Shown: piece by piece, positions 11,255 through 23,381 of the stretch
How positions within the stretch are numbered: the stretch's first letter is position 1
How the letters are laid out: every line of letters starts with the position of its first letter
Source: Sipunculus nudus
Lineage: Eukaryota > Annelida > Sipuncula > Golfingiida > Sipunculidae
Length of the DNA: 64,000 nt
NCBI GenBank assembly: GCA_026874595.1
Contig: CM049318.1
Location: 42,450,456 to 42,514,455 of the forward strand
Reading direction: 5' to 3'
Program-made: the position numbers and the translations under genes
Notes under the pieces: generated by a model
Databases searched by the model: none
What the model saw: the letters and a program-made list of their open reading frames with translations, nothing else
What the model was told of the DNA's origin: nothing

Positions 11255-11405
11255 TCTAGTTTGTCAAACGTTATCTAACTGTGGACTTCCATATGTGGCC
11301 GCAATTATTCATAGACTTAGAATGTATTATTATTATTTACTACTTGTCTTATTTCACTGGTTTGTTATTTGTTAATACTCTGTCTATATCAGCATCGTCA
11401 TCACA
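11255..11405 (+). mobile_element. Dispersed repeat family D, continuation
   Basis: TGTGGACTTCCATATGTGGC, TGGTTTGTTATTTGTTAATA and CTATATCAGCATC are the reverse complement, with a few changes, of 13545-13660. Together with 9733-9790 it forms one family D copy split by the hairpin and dimeric satellite. Confidence 0.65.
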
Positions 11406-13384
11406 ATTTTTTTAGGAATTAGGTGATACACAGGAAACAATCCTTTAAATTTTGAAGACGACCCTGATCACCACCATGAGATTTCTCTATCACTACCAAC
11501 ATACAAGGCCCATGGTATTTTTTCTGGCGCCAACCATGGAGTTCGTTTACCGTGAAACACATTTTCTATGAAAAACACAGCACAGTTTGATGAAAATCCT
11601 GGCAGAATCAGTGGTATTTGACTACTTTCTTTTTTAATGATATCCGGGTAATGTATCTGTCCGGCTCAGATCACATATATGCTCCAACCTCTTCCAAAGC
11701 TTTTGTAAAAGGATAGTGGCACTGTGCCACCAGTACATGGATAAATATCTTTTGAGACACTGAAACTCAGTAAATGGATAAAAATGTCTCTGAGAAGGGT
11801 AGGAACACAGTTACACATATGGGAAGGGTAGGAACACAGCGACACAGCTTAGACAGGTGGATCTCGGAATCAACTATAGTATGTCTCAACCTGACTGACA
11901 TGCACTCGGTCCTCCATGATTTAGCTGAAGCATGTATGATATTCTGCGGGCTTCCATCACAAAAATTTCATGGGAAATAATTTCTTGACCAATTCCAGAA
12001 TAGACGGCTGGATAGACAACAGGTTTCAAGTCCAAGACCTGTAAAGATTCGTTTATTTCATTAATAAAACACATTAGTTCTTTAAAATAAGGAAAGCTTT
12101 AACTTGCACCCTAATAAGCAGACTCTCTTATTCAAATTCAGAACTTGAAGTGCAAACAAAGAGGAATGCTGAAAAATATATAATTACAAACCAGACCTTG
12201 TTTATTGAAATAAGACTGTTTAGCTGAGGTACGAATTTAACAACATTATTCAATAAGGCAGACAATGCATTTTAATTCTCATAATTTTTTCATATTGTAG
12301 TAAGGAAAAGAATGTGTAAGGTGACATATTCCATAATCATTTTTTCTTCCCTTATGCATGCCACCCACAGCATTGGCTGTACGTTAATCTATATATAGTT
12401 GAATTTTACTAAACGTGAGCTTAACTGAAATATTCTCGATATCCGTGTCCCAACCGATAGCCATTTTTCCCTTGTGCTTAGAGCCCCCCTCCCCTATGTG
12501 ACCATTTACATGCATAGGTACCTACTACAGTCCAATGTCGTGATCTTTTTTTTATTTTCTTGGGGGAAATGTAACTTAGTCATCCTAGTGCATTAATTGA
12601 TGGATTATTAAATGCATATGAGTGATTAATGAGTGATTTTTAGCCATAGGCTGTTCACGGCAACTCATTATGTTGTCTGCCTTTGTAAGTCTCTTAGAAA
12701 CAAGTAAATCCCTGAATTTGCGATATCATCTCACAGAACAATATTTGATATCGCTAATTATGTCACGTGTTTCTATAATATGTGCCAACTTAATATTATA
12801 CAATTTATTGCATTTAACCATCGTGTTTTCTGTGTGCATACATGGGAATACATTTATATGATGCCGATTTGCGCTCATTCATTTTCTTTAGTTCAAAGAT
12901 TCAGAAATACTATTTTTTCCCAAATTATGCATGATGCATAACACCGACGGCACCGACGGGGGGGGGGGGGCATTTTATAAAACTCTAACGCATTGTCATC
13001 ATCATTTATATAACATGAATTTCGGCGCTGAAGGTTTCAGGAATTCCTGAAATATTTGGTAACAGAAATGACGTCAGAACCGGGTGTTCATTCACATCAG
13101 TTGTCATATGTTGCTATTGACTAAAATTGTATGTTTCCATAATACCATTTAATAAAATTCAATTATATCTATGCTCAAATGGGTCACCTTCTTCTAAAAA
13201 GCTGTTTATTTTAATATAAAATCTAAAGTAATAGTCTTTTTTGGTTTAGCTACAGAAAGTGGAGAAATGAGTTCAGCATGCACAGGCAAGTTGACATAGT
13301 TGGCGTTCGCATAGCAGACAAATCATCCATATTAATATGCTGCTGATGGCAACATGATGCCGATGGGAGATTGCAGCAGTACCA
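11406..13384. other. Long stretch without a recognisable gene
   Basis: AT-rich unique-looking sequence. It contains a CACCGACGG direct repeat leading into a 13-base G run at 12958-12970. Short frames at 11774-11980 and 12670-12861 have no supporting motif. Confidence 0.55.
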
Positions 13385-13724
13385 TTTTAATTTAATTGGA
13401 CTCAAATTATGTTCATAAATAAATTCTCGTCTAAGTTGTAAATATAGGGCCTCGTCGTGAAACAAGGAAGAAAATAAAAAAAATTGTGGATAACGGCACT
13501 TTCGCGTTTATATGAAGGCCATATATTGGTAAATAAAATGATGAAGATGCTGATATAGATAGAATAAACAAATAACAAACCAAGGAAGTAAAACATTAAA
13601 CTATACATCCCTAGTCTGTGAATGTAAGCGGCCACATATGGAAGTCCACATAAGATAACCTTTGACAAAATATGTAAAGACTGCATGAAAAACATGGAGA
13701 AGGGGGGCCGGGGGATGACTCAGC
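13385..13724 (-). mobile_element. Dispersed repeat family D, fullest copy
   Basis: This single stretch contains, in continuous order, the pieces found separately at 9733-9790, 11255-11405 and 9365-9520 on the opposite strand. It runs directly into a family C copy at 13725. The 165-codon minus frame across the junction has no recognisable domain and is not kept open in the other copies. Confidence 0.7.
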
Positions 13725-13930
13725 TCTCGGCCGATATTCAGACTCACGCACTGTGCTCTGCTGTCCGAGCCTGTGCGCTCACAGATCACAAAAGTCGGCA
13801 AAATGCAAAGATTGTCATAAGACTTAAACATATCAATTATTTTACAACGAGTACTACATTTTAATAGTGACTTTTTGCAAATTATAAATGTATAGACGCG
13901 CATTTCATATTTGACATTAATAGTGCAGCA
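13725..13930 (-). mobile_element. Dispersed repeat family C, SINE-like, copy 2
   Basis: Very close to 2300-2560, sharing long identical runs around CCGAGCCTGTGCGCTCACAG and ATTTTACAACGAGTACTACA. Direct linkage to family D here, but to family B at 2.3 kb, suggests that C is either an independent SINE-like element or a shared terminal module. Confidence 0.65.
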
Positions 13931-14437
13931 GATAGCTGAAACAATCTTTCGAATGGTGATACAAGCACCAAATTTGGCAAAAATACTTCTTACACATTGC
14001 ATTTTTGAAAAAGTACGCTGGCCACTTGAAATTAAAGACGGCTGCCCATTTTTTTCAAGATGGCCGCCATGTAGAAAAAAAAATGGGATATTTACCACAG
14101 AATCTCACCACTTTGATCAATCTGGATGATCTTGGTGTCTAAAAGTAGGTTTTTGACTACGGGAAAGTTAAAAATTCACTTCTTAACCTTCTAAGGAGCT
14201 CCTTTTTATCATTTTTAACAAAAAGGTAAAATATATATATAGACTAGGACATATTCTACGAAATATTTGAATTATTAGAATGTAAAACTGGAACTTTTTT
14301 TTATTTTTTTTTCGGTGTAGGTAACCGCCTCCATTTTTATTGCTTGCTTAACTAGGCTATATACATCAACAAAATTAAATTCAATCAGTCCATACGAGGT
14401 TAGGCATGCCTGTCATCCAGATGAATTTAAATTTGGC
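13931..14437. other. No gene seen
   Basis: Contains CAAGATGGCCGCCATG near 14057, which resembles a YY1-type motif but lies in repeat-like sequence, and poly-T runs. Nothing else is supported. Confidence 0.5.
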
Positions 14438-15445
14438 CTAAACCTCACATTTGCAGCTACATAGCCTGGTACAGGTAAGACTGAATCGGTAGCATTTGCA
14501 CCTTCCACGGCATTCCGACTTACATCCACACTTGGTCAGCTGTTGGCAACTATCTGCAATAGGTGGAAGTGTTGTCCAGCAGACGTAGTGTTGACTGACT
14601 CCATATGCAGCCTGCTTGATAGGCAGCACGCTTTGCATGCTGAAGTAGTGCTGACCTCTTTGGAGGAATAGCGTCGTAAGACCTCTGCTTCCGAGCAAAC
14701 ACGTCCAGCCTGGCATCATCAACGTGCAACTGTACTGAACCTGTCATACATTGTCACCACAAACTTCTCCAGAACCTCCAGATCATCATCATCGTCATCT
14801 ACAGTTGGTGGGTACTGGCTGAGCCTGGCAAACACACCAGAAGCCTCAACATACACGTCCCAGGTTTGCCATGCTGATTTCTTCCCTGTGCTGCGGAATC
14901 CTGACACAAGATCGCAACCAGTGAAGGCATGAAAGAAGAGTATTAATTTGCTTTTTTTCCGGTCCAATGGAGTGAAACAAGTCATGTACATGAAATCATC
15001 TCAGGTTTAACCCTTGTCCAAAGGCCATCCACAACTGCAGCAGACCAGTATCTTGAAGAAGAGGCAGAACACTGATTGCTATGACGAGGTCATCTGTGTC
15101 AGTGGCTTTCACCATTAATATCTTGCCCCCCCCCCCCTCTAGATGGATCCCTGGCGTGTACAAAGATGCATGTGTCTGCTTCCTCATGACTACATGGTGC
15201 AATCCATTCAAAGCTTAGCTTGTGGTTGCTGGCAACATCTTGTTCTTTGGTCACAATGACCAAGTTGGGTGTAGACATCTGTGCAATCTTGTCAGCCAGG
15301 AACCTGAACAGCTCAGTTTTGTTGTCACTGTCTCGCAGGAAGTTCCGCCAGTTTGAGGGGTTTTTGCCCTTGCTTGTCACTCTTTGTCTTACTCCACGTC
15401 CACGCTTTGACCTGGTTTCAACCTTGAGACTGGATGGCTGGTCTT
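14438..15445 (-). pseudogene. Decayed gene of an uncharacterised HAFTGCD / CXC-tail protein family
   Basis: Reading the minus strand from 15445 downwards gives consecutive pieces of one protein. First come a basic region and NWRNFLRDSDNKTELFRFLA (frame one), then PCSHEEADTCIFVHA at about 15200-15150. TDTDDLVIAI follows at about 15100 in a second frame, with the change falling in a 12-base C run at 15126-15137. An in-frame TGA at 14996-14998 precedes a PLDRKK-like segment. A further shift in a T run near 14955 leads to FHAFTGCDLVSGF and KKSAWQTW. Next is DARLDVFARKQRSYDAIPP in a fourth frame. The Cys-rich end CGCKSECRGRCKCYRF then follows, with spacing like a CXC (TSO1/tesmin) cluster. I recall this architecture from invertebrate predicted proteins of unknown function. 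The EAD and DTD acidic motifs would fit a PIN/FEN-like nuclease, which is inference. The upstream end is cut by a family A insertion. Confidence 0.8.
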
Positions 15446-15661
15446 CACAGAATGATAAAAAAGATCTTATTCTATCGGGGGAAAACAAAACGGTATTGCA
15501 CCGTTAGCATTTTGTATATGCGTTAAACTGCTTTATTTATAAAACAATTCCTTGGTTTCCGGCTTCCGACTTCCAAGTTGACATACACGACCCTGCCATG
15601 ACACCTTTAGTTTTGAACGAGAAGTACCGCTTCACGTGAATCGGTGCCACAGTGTTGAAAG
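15442..15661 (+). mobile_element. Dispersed repeat family A, copy 3
   Basis: Nearly collinear with 3100-3340. It abuts the truncated N-terminal side of the pseudogene on the left and the 75-bp minisatellite on the right. Relative to copy 2 it carries a short extra TTTATAAAACAATTCC segment before the CGGCTTCCGACTTCC block. The inverted copy at 595-735 also has an AATTCC-like stretch there, so the deletion is probably in copy 2. Confidence 0.7.
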
Positions 15662-15662
15662 A

Positions 15663-16906
15663 TGGTCTCACACTTCTCTTCTCGTACAACATGGTTTAAT
15701 GGTGAAGGCCTGAGTGTCATGTTGTTATGGCTAGTGGAACTCTCACACTTCTCTTCTCGTACAACATGGTTTAATGGTGAAGGCCTGGGTGTCATGTTGT
15801 TATGGCTAGTGGAACTCTCACACTTCTCTTCTCGTACAACATGGTTTAATGGTGAAGGCCTGAGTGTCATGTTGTTATGGCTAGTGGAACTCTCACACTT
15901 GTCTTCTCGTACAACATGGTTTAATGGTGAAGGCCTGGGTGTCATGTTGTTATGGCTAGTGGAACTCTCACACTTGTCTTCTCGTACAACATGGTTTAAT
16001 GGTGAAGGCCTGGGTGTCATGTTGTTATGGCTAGTGGAACTCTCACACTTCTCTTCTCGTACAACATGGTTTAATGCTGAAGGCCTGAGTGTCATGTTGT
16101 TATGGCTAGTGGAACTCTCACACTTCTCTTCTCGTACAACATGGTTTAATGGTGAAGGCCTGAGTGTCATGTTGTTATGGCTAGTGGAACTCTCACACTT
16201 CTCTTCTCGTACAACATGGTTTAATGGTGAAGGCCTGAGTGTCATGTTGTTATGGCTAGTGGAGCTCTCGCACTTCTCTTCTCGTACAATATGGTTTAAT
16301 GGTGAAGGCCTGAGTGTCATGTTGTTATGGCTAGTGGAACTCTCACACTTCTCTTCTCGTACAACATGGTTTAATGGTGAAGGCCTGGGTGTCATGTTGT
16401 TATGGCTATTGGAACTCTCACACTTCTCTTCTCGTACAACATGGTTTAATGGTGAAGGCCTGGGTGTCATGTTGTTATGGCTAGTGGAACTCTCACACTT
16501 CTCTTCTCGTACAACATGGTTTAATGGTGAAGGCCTGAGTGTCATGTTGTTATGGCTAGTGGAACTCTCACACTTCTCTTCTCGTACAACATGGTTTAAT
16601 GCTGAAGGCCTGAGTGTCATGTTGTTATGGCTAGTGGAACTCTCACACTTCTCTTCTCGTACAACATGGTTTAATGGTGAAGGCCTGAGTGTCATGTTGT
16701 TATGGCTAGTGGAGCTCTCACACTTCTCTTCTCGTACAACATGGTTTAATGGTGAAGGCCTGATTGTCATGTTGTTATGGCTAGTGGAGCTCTCACACTT
16801 CTCTTCTCGTACAACATGGTTTAATGGTGAAGGCCTGAGTGTCATGTTGTTATGGCTAGTGGAGCTCTCACACTCCTCTTCTCGTACAACATGGTTTAAT
16901 GGTGAA
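15663..16906 (+). repeat. 75-bp minisatellite, about 16.6 units, open on both strands
   Basis: The unit is 75 bp with core CTTCTCGTACAACATGGTTT, then AATGGTGAAGGCCTGAGTGT. Units differ by only a handful of substitutions (for example TGAG/TGGG and GGT/GCT), so amplification or homogenisation is recent. The 25-codon period leaves a 416-codon plus frame (SHFSSRTTWFNGEGL...) and a 412-codon minus frame (CESSTSHNNMTLRPS...) open at the same time. Dual openness, lack of any domain and derivation from a family A neighbour argue against a real protein. Confidence 0.95.
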
Positions 16907-19108
16907 ATCTAGTTAGAACCTTAGTGTCTTAACGACAGGTGATGCCTTCTGGATTATTCCGTACATATCCAACCTGAAATCCAGAAGGCTTAATAATAAT
17001 ATACCGTACTTATCGTATAGATTTTTTTAATAATCAATATTTTAATTCATAAATCAATTCGTACATGCATATATCCACATAGGAATTTGCAAAAATGCAA
17101 TGAAAAGATGGAATTAAGGTTTGATAGGAAAACAATTCTAATGCAAGAAAAGAAAAAAAAATACTATGATTCTTCTATTAATCATAAGACAGATAAAAAA
17201 GACTTCATGAGAAACTATAGGTATGCATTTTACAGAGAACATATACAAATTTTATAAAATTTTACAATGCTAAGAATTGTTCCCATAATTCCAAAGTCTT
17301 CTTCCTTTTGTTCATCATGTGCTATTTAATGTTCGATTTTAATATATGCTCGCAGAATAGACATGATATATTCAATCTGGAATTTCCCCACATATTCTAT
17401 TAGAATATAACAGTCCATGGTACAATCATTTTACATATAAATAAAGAAACAGGATAAATAAAGGTTCAGGAATAATTTATCAAGGCGCCTAATAACTGCG
17501 TTTAAACAAAGCACAGTTCCAGTTTTTTTTTTTCAAAATCTTTCATAAAATTCACTCCGACCTTTGATGCGCTCTTTACTTCTGCAAGAATGAGCTTCAG
17601 CCGTTATGACTTCGAGCTGTATAACTGCCAAAAAAATCGCAAAAAAATGGTATATACATGTATAGGGATGTATGTATAGCAAATTGTGTGAGGTATATTT
17701 CATATATGAAGCAACATGCTTACATAAAGAACTCGCACACATGCATAATTACCCCGTTGCTTAAAACCTAGAGCTTTCAATGTGTCCGCATGGTTTAATC
17801 GATTGGTGTAAGAAACGATTTGTAAACACTTCCTGTAAATGATTCATAACGTTTTGATTGAAGTGCGTTCCCGTTTGGAAATGCCATTTGAACTCACAAT
17901 TTGCACAGAAAACGTTTTAAACGATTTACATTTGCTGTGTGAAAAGGGAGTCATTTATTCGCATGACCTAAAACATCTTAAAGCTGGGTTATTTTGAAAC
18001 GATATTAAGATGCCAGTCTCAATATAAGCTAGTTTTGGCAGTCATGAAGGCGTGATTAGGTTTAACAAGTTAATGGATGTTATAATATCTGTATCCGATA
18101 ACGGTCCTTTGTGATTCTACTGAATATCCACAGTTTAAGAAATAGCAAAACGCGCCTCAAGTAGTCAATCAAAGTTGTCAAAGAAAATATCCAGGTTCAA
18201 TCAAATTACCATGAAATAACTGCTTTTGTAGAGTGAAAAATGTAGAATTATGTATTAAGTGCACAGTGTAACTGTAGCAAGTATATTGTGTGGCACTGAT
18301 CAAAAGAGAAACCTAACTTAGCATTCCACGTACAAACATTGTAACCAAAAGTTACTTTATTTGAAATGATAATTCCAAATAATATATGTTACAGATTACC
18401 AAATAAGAGAACAGTGGCATTTATTTTTTTTTAATTTACTATAATCGGTATAATCGGACTTTCAGCGGCAAGTTACATTCTGATATCAAGATGACATTTC
18501 AATGACATGTTATGGGCCAATATCAGCTCTTACTTGTTCTTCCTGCTACACCGCTCTTTACCAACAACATTTCATATGTTGAAACGATTATTGGTTCGAC
18601 TTTCAGTTGTAAGTCCTTAGCCACCATACCACATGACGGTCTATTTTGCCATTTTTGCCGCCCATTAATGTTATTAGGATGGTTAAGTTTATTGGGCGGA
18701 TGGAATGAATGAGAAAAGTGTTACAGCCTTTTATTGAGCGTAGGTATACCCTCGACTATATTTTTTTTGTCTTATACAAAATGCTCTGTCCTCAGGCAAA
18801 TCGAACGTTCGTATACCATGGGAAAGTCTCGTGTGGTATAGAAACAGATGTCCGCCACACTCTTTTTTTACATGGTTTGATACCAAGTCGTTTATTTTTC
18901 CTTCTTGTCCGGCCGCGGTACACAATTCAATAGACCAGATTTGTCTTGTCTGCATTCAAACTTAGAAACAAGTGCACAGGCCCTAAATAAGAGCCAACAG
19001 TGTAACCAGCCATCCACAAAACATTTCTATAGAATTTACATGATTTCTATCTTACTCTGCGTATATATGAATGAACTCAAGGTAACTTCTGTAAAGAAAA
19101 AATCTAAA
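16907..19108. other. Long stretch without a recognisable gene
   Basis: AT-rich sequence between two minisatellites. Short frames at 18512-18712, 18709-18933 and 17533-17742 show no motif. Nothing else can be supported. Confidence 0.55.
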
Positions 19109-22100
19109 AACGCCTCTGTGACGGATGTATGAGCTTGTTTATCTTATAACGCCTCTCTGACGGATGTATGAGCTTGTTTATCTTATTAAGCCTCGCTGAC
19201 GAAAGTATGAGCTTGTTTATCTTATAAAGCCTCTCTGACGGATGTATGAGCTTGTTTATCTTATAAAGCCTCTCTGACGGATGTATGAGCTTGTTTATCT
19301 TATAAAGCCTCTCTGACGGATGTATGAGCTTGTTTATCTTATAAAGCCTCTCTGACGGATGTATGAGCTTGTTCATTTAATAAAGCCTCTCTGACGGATG
19401 TATGAGCTTGTTTATCTTATAAAGCCTCTCTGACGGATGTATGAGCTTGTTTATCTTATAAAGCCTCTCTGACGGATGTATGAGCTTGTTCATTTAATAA
19501 AGCCTCTCTGACGGATGTATGAGCTTGTTTATCTTATAAAGCCTCTCTGACGGATGTATGAGCTTGTTTATCATATAAAGCCTCTCTGACGGATGTATGA
19601 GCTTGTTTATCTTATAAAGCCTCTCTGACGGGTGTATGAGCTTGTTTATCTTATAACGCCTCCGTGACAGATGTATGAGCTTGTTTATCTTATAAAGCCT
19701 CTGTGACGGATGTATGAGCTTGTTTGTCTTAAAATCCTCTGTGACGGGTCTTTGAGCTTGTTTATCTTATAACGCCTCTCTGACGGATGTATGAGCTTGT
19801 TTATCTTATAAAGCCTCTGTGACGTATGTATGAGCTTGTTTATCTTATAAAGCCTCTCTGACGGGTATATGAGCTTGTTTATCTTATAAAGCCTCTGTGA
19901 CGAATGTATCAGCTTGTTTATCTTATAAAGCCTCTCTGACGGATGTATGAGCTTGTTTATCTTATAAAGCCTCTCTGACGGGTGTATGAGCTTGTTTATC
20001 TTATAACGCCTCCGTGACAGATGTATGAGCTTGTTTATCTTATAAAGCCTCTGTGACGGATGTATGAGCTTGTTTGTCTTAAAATCCTCTGTGACGGGTG
20101 TTTGAGCTTGTTTATCTTATAACGCCTCTCTGACGGATGTATGAGCTTGTTTATCTTATAAAGCCTCTGTGACGTATGTATGAGCTTGTTTATCTTATAA
20201 AGCCTCTCTGACGGGTATATGAGCTTGTTTATCTTATAAAGCCTCTGTGACGAATGTATCAGCTTGTTTATCTTATAAAGCCTCTGTGACGGATGTATGA
20301 GCTTGTTTATCTTAAAACGCCTTTCTGACCTATGTATGAGCTTGTTTATCTTATAAAGCCTCTCTGACGGATGTATGAGCTTGTTAATCTTATAAAGCCT
20401 CTCTGACGGGTATATGAGCTTGTTTATCTTATAAAGCCTCTGTGACGAATGTATGAGCTTGTTTATCTTATAAAGCCTCTGTGACGGATGTATGAGCTTG
20501 TTTATCTTAAAACGCCTTTCTGACCTATGTATGAGCTTGTTTATCTTATAAAGCCTCTCTGACGGATGTATGAGCTTGTTTATCTTATAAAGCCTCTCTG
20601 ACGGATGTATGAGCTTGTTTATCTTATAAAGCCTCTGTGACGGATGTATGAGCTTGTTTGTCTTAAAAATCCTCTGTGACGGGTGTTTGAGCTTGTTTAT
20701 CTTATAAAGCCTCTCTGACGGGTGTATGAGCTTGTTTATCTTATAAAGCCTCTGTGACGGATGTATGAGCTTGTTTATCTTATAAAGCCTCTCTGACGGG
20801 TGTATGAGCTTGTTTATCTTATAACGCCTCTCTGACGGATGTATGAGCTTGTTTATCTTATAAAGCCTCTGTGACGGATGTATGAGCTTGTTTATCTTAT
20901 AACGCCTCTCTGACGGGTATATGAGCTTGTTTATCTTATAAAGCCTCTGTGACGAATGTATGAGCTTGTTTATCTTATAAAGCCTCTGTGACGGATGTAT
21001 GAGCTTGTTTATCTTAAAACGCCTTTCTGACCTATGTATGAGCTTGTTTATCTTATAAAGCCTCTGTGACGGATGTATGAGGTTGTTTATCTTATAAAGC
21101 CTCTGTGACGGATGTATGAGGTTGTTTATCTTATAACGCCTCTCTGACGGATGTATGAGCTTGTTTATCTTATAACGCCTCTCTGACGGATGTATGAGCT
21201 TGTTTATCTTATAAAGCCTCTCTGACGGATGTATGAGCTTGTTTATCTTATAAAGCCTCTCTGACGGGTATATGAGCTTGTTTATCTTATAACGCCTCTG
21301 TGACGGATGTATGAGCTTGTTTATCTTATAAAGCCTCTGTGACGGATGTATGAGCTTGTTTATCTAATAAAGCGTCTCTGACGGATGTATGAGCTTGTTT
21401 ATCTTATAAAGCGTCTCTGACGGATGTATGAGCTTGTTTATCTTATAAAGCCTCTCTGACGGATGTATGAGCTTGTTTATCTTATAAAGCCTCTCTGACG
21501 GATGTATGAGCTTGTTTATCTTATAAAGCCTCTGTGACGGATGTATGAGCTTGTTTATCTTATAAAGCCTCTGTGACGGATGTATGAGCTTGTTTATCTT
21601 ATAAAGCCTCTCTGACGGATGTATGAGCTTGTTTATCTTATTAAGCCTCTCTGACGGATGTATGAGCTTGTTTATCTTATAAAGCCTCTCTGACGGATGT
21701 ATGAGCTTGTTTATCTTATAAAGCCTCTCTGACGGATGTATGAGCTTGTTTATCTTATAAAGCCTCTCTGACGGATGTATGAGCTTTTTTATCTTATAAA
21801 GCCTCTCTGACGGATGTATGAGCTTGTTTATTTTATAAAGCCTCTCTGACGGATGTATGAGCTTGTTTATCTTATAAAGCCTCTCTGACGGATGTATGAG
21901 CTTGTTTATCTTATAAAGCCTCTGTGACGGATGTATGAGCTTGTTTATCTTATATAGCCTCTCTGACGGATGTATGAGCTTGTTTATCTTATATAGCCTC
22001 TCTGACGGATGTATGAGCTTGTTTATCTTATAAAGCCTCTCTAACGGATGTATGAGCTTGCTTATCTTATAAAGCCTTTCTGACGGATGTATGAGCTTGT

Positions 22101-22738
22101 TTATCTTATAAAGCCTTTCTGACGGATGTATGAGCTTGTTTATCTTATAAAGCCTCTCTGACGTATGTATGAGCTTGTTTATCTTATAAAGCCTCTGTGA
22201 CAGATGTATGAGCTTGTTTATCTTATAAAGCCTCTGTGACGGATGTATGAGCTTGTTTATCTTATAATGCCTCTCTGACGGATGTTTGAGCTTGTTTGTC
22301 TTTTAAAGCCTCTCGGACGGGTGTTTTAGCTTGTTTATCTTATAAAGCCTCTCTGACGGATGTATGAGCTTGTTTATCTTATAAAGCCTTTCGGACGGAT
22401 GTATGAGCTTTTTTATCTTATAAAACCTCTCTGACGGATGTATGAGCTTGTTTATCTTATAAAGCCTCTCTGACGGATGTATGAGCTTGTTCATCTTATA
22501 AAGCCTCTCTGACGGATGTATGAGCTTGTTTATCTTATAAAGCCTCTCAGACGGATGTATGAGCTTGTTTATCTTTTAAAGCCCCTCTGACGGATGTATG
22601 AGCTTGTTTATCTTTTAAAGCCTCTCTGACGGATGTATGAGCTTGTTTATCTTATAAAGCCTCTCTGATGGATGTATGAGCTTGTTTATCTTATAAAGCC
22701 TCTCTGACGGATGTATGAGCTTGTTTATCTTATAAAGC
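19109..22738 (-). repeat. 39-bp minisatellite, about 93 units
   Basis: The unit is CCTCTCTGACGGATGTATGA followed by GCTTGTTTATCTTATAAAG, 39 bp, over about 3.6 kb. This is the largest array in the window. Variants (CTGTGACGG, GGGTATATG, TTGTCTTAAAATCC) recur in ordered groups. A nine-unit block of about 350 bp starting near 19621 is repeated at about 19971, giving higher-order structure. Minus-strand translation gives a 13-residue period, KINKLIHPSERLY, which stays open only over runs of full-length units. A single related unit is found at 50577-50620. This is unrelated in sequence to the other 39-bp array at 4-5 kb. Confidence 0.95.
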
Positions 22739-23381
22739 ATTTTTCCAGAATTATTAAGTACACACACAAACTTTACTCGCACATAATTGTTGGTATGGCC
22801 TTTGCAGTATGATATCAGAAATATCATCAAATATTTCAGTCACAAACCATTTACGACAGACAACGATACAGTGTACCATTCACCACGCACAATGATGGGT
22901 CCACAGTCTAATGGGCTGCGCTAAACTTCTTATGTACAGAAATTTTGCCTCAGTTTGATCGGCTTTGTTTGTTCGGACTAAATTCCTATAGTTGTGATGT
23001 TTCTTATATTAAACCCTTGGGGGGGGGGGGGGAGAAGCCAAAGTTTCCAGAAAGAGACATTCCATGAAGGCTATTTTAATTTGTAAAAATATGTTTGCAG
23101 GACAGGTTTCATTTTGAGAGTGATCGAAGAATTATCATTTTCGTTCAGTGACAACACGTGACTAGAGGACTGAACCATTCAAATTTAAAATAAATAACTC
23201 AACCAGTTATATCTATTCCTCAATAAGCATTCCTCAAAACACGATTCACATCACTTATTTTAGAATTTATATACAGGCAAAACGATGAAAAAGGCTGCAG
23301 AATCCATCTTGACCACGAAATTCCAAAATTTGAAAAGTACCTCCTTTGTGGCGGAGAAACATCTAGATATATACATGCATA
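22739..23381. other. No gene seen
   Basis: Spacer between arrays, with a 14-base G run at 23019-23032. No other feature is recognised. Confidence 0.5.

Noticed and set aside
14050-14075. YY1 promoter element (AAGATGGCCGCC)
   Set aside because: The motif lies in repeat-like DNA without other promoter signals and occurs often in animal repeats.
13601-14098. 165-codon minus-strand frame
   Set aside because: It spans the family C/D junction, and the equivalent DNA at 2.3, 9.7 and 11.3 kb is not open in the same way.
19109-22738. CRISPR-like array
   Set aside because: Units are contiguous near-identical repeats with no unique spacers, and the context is eukaryotic.
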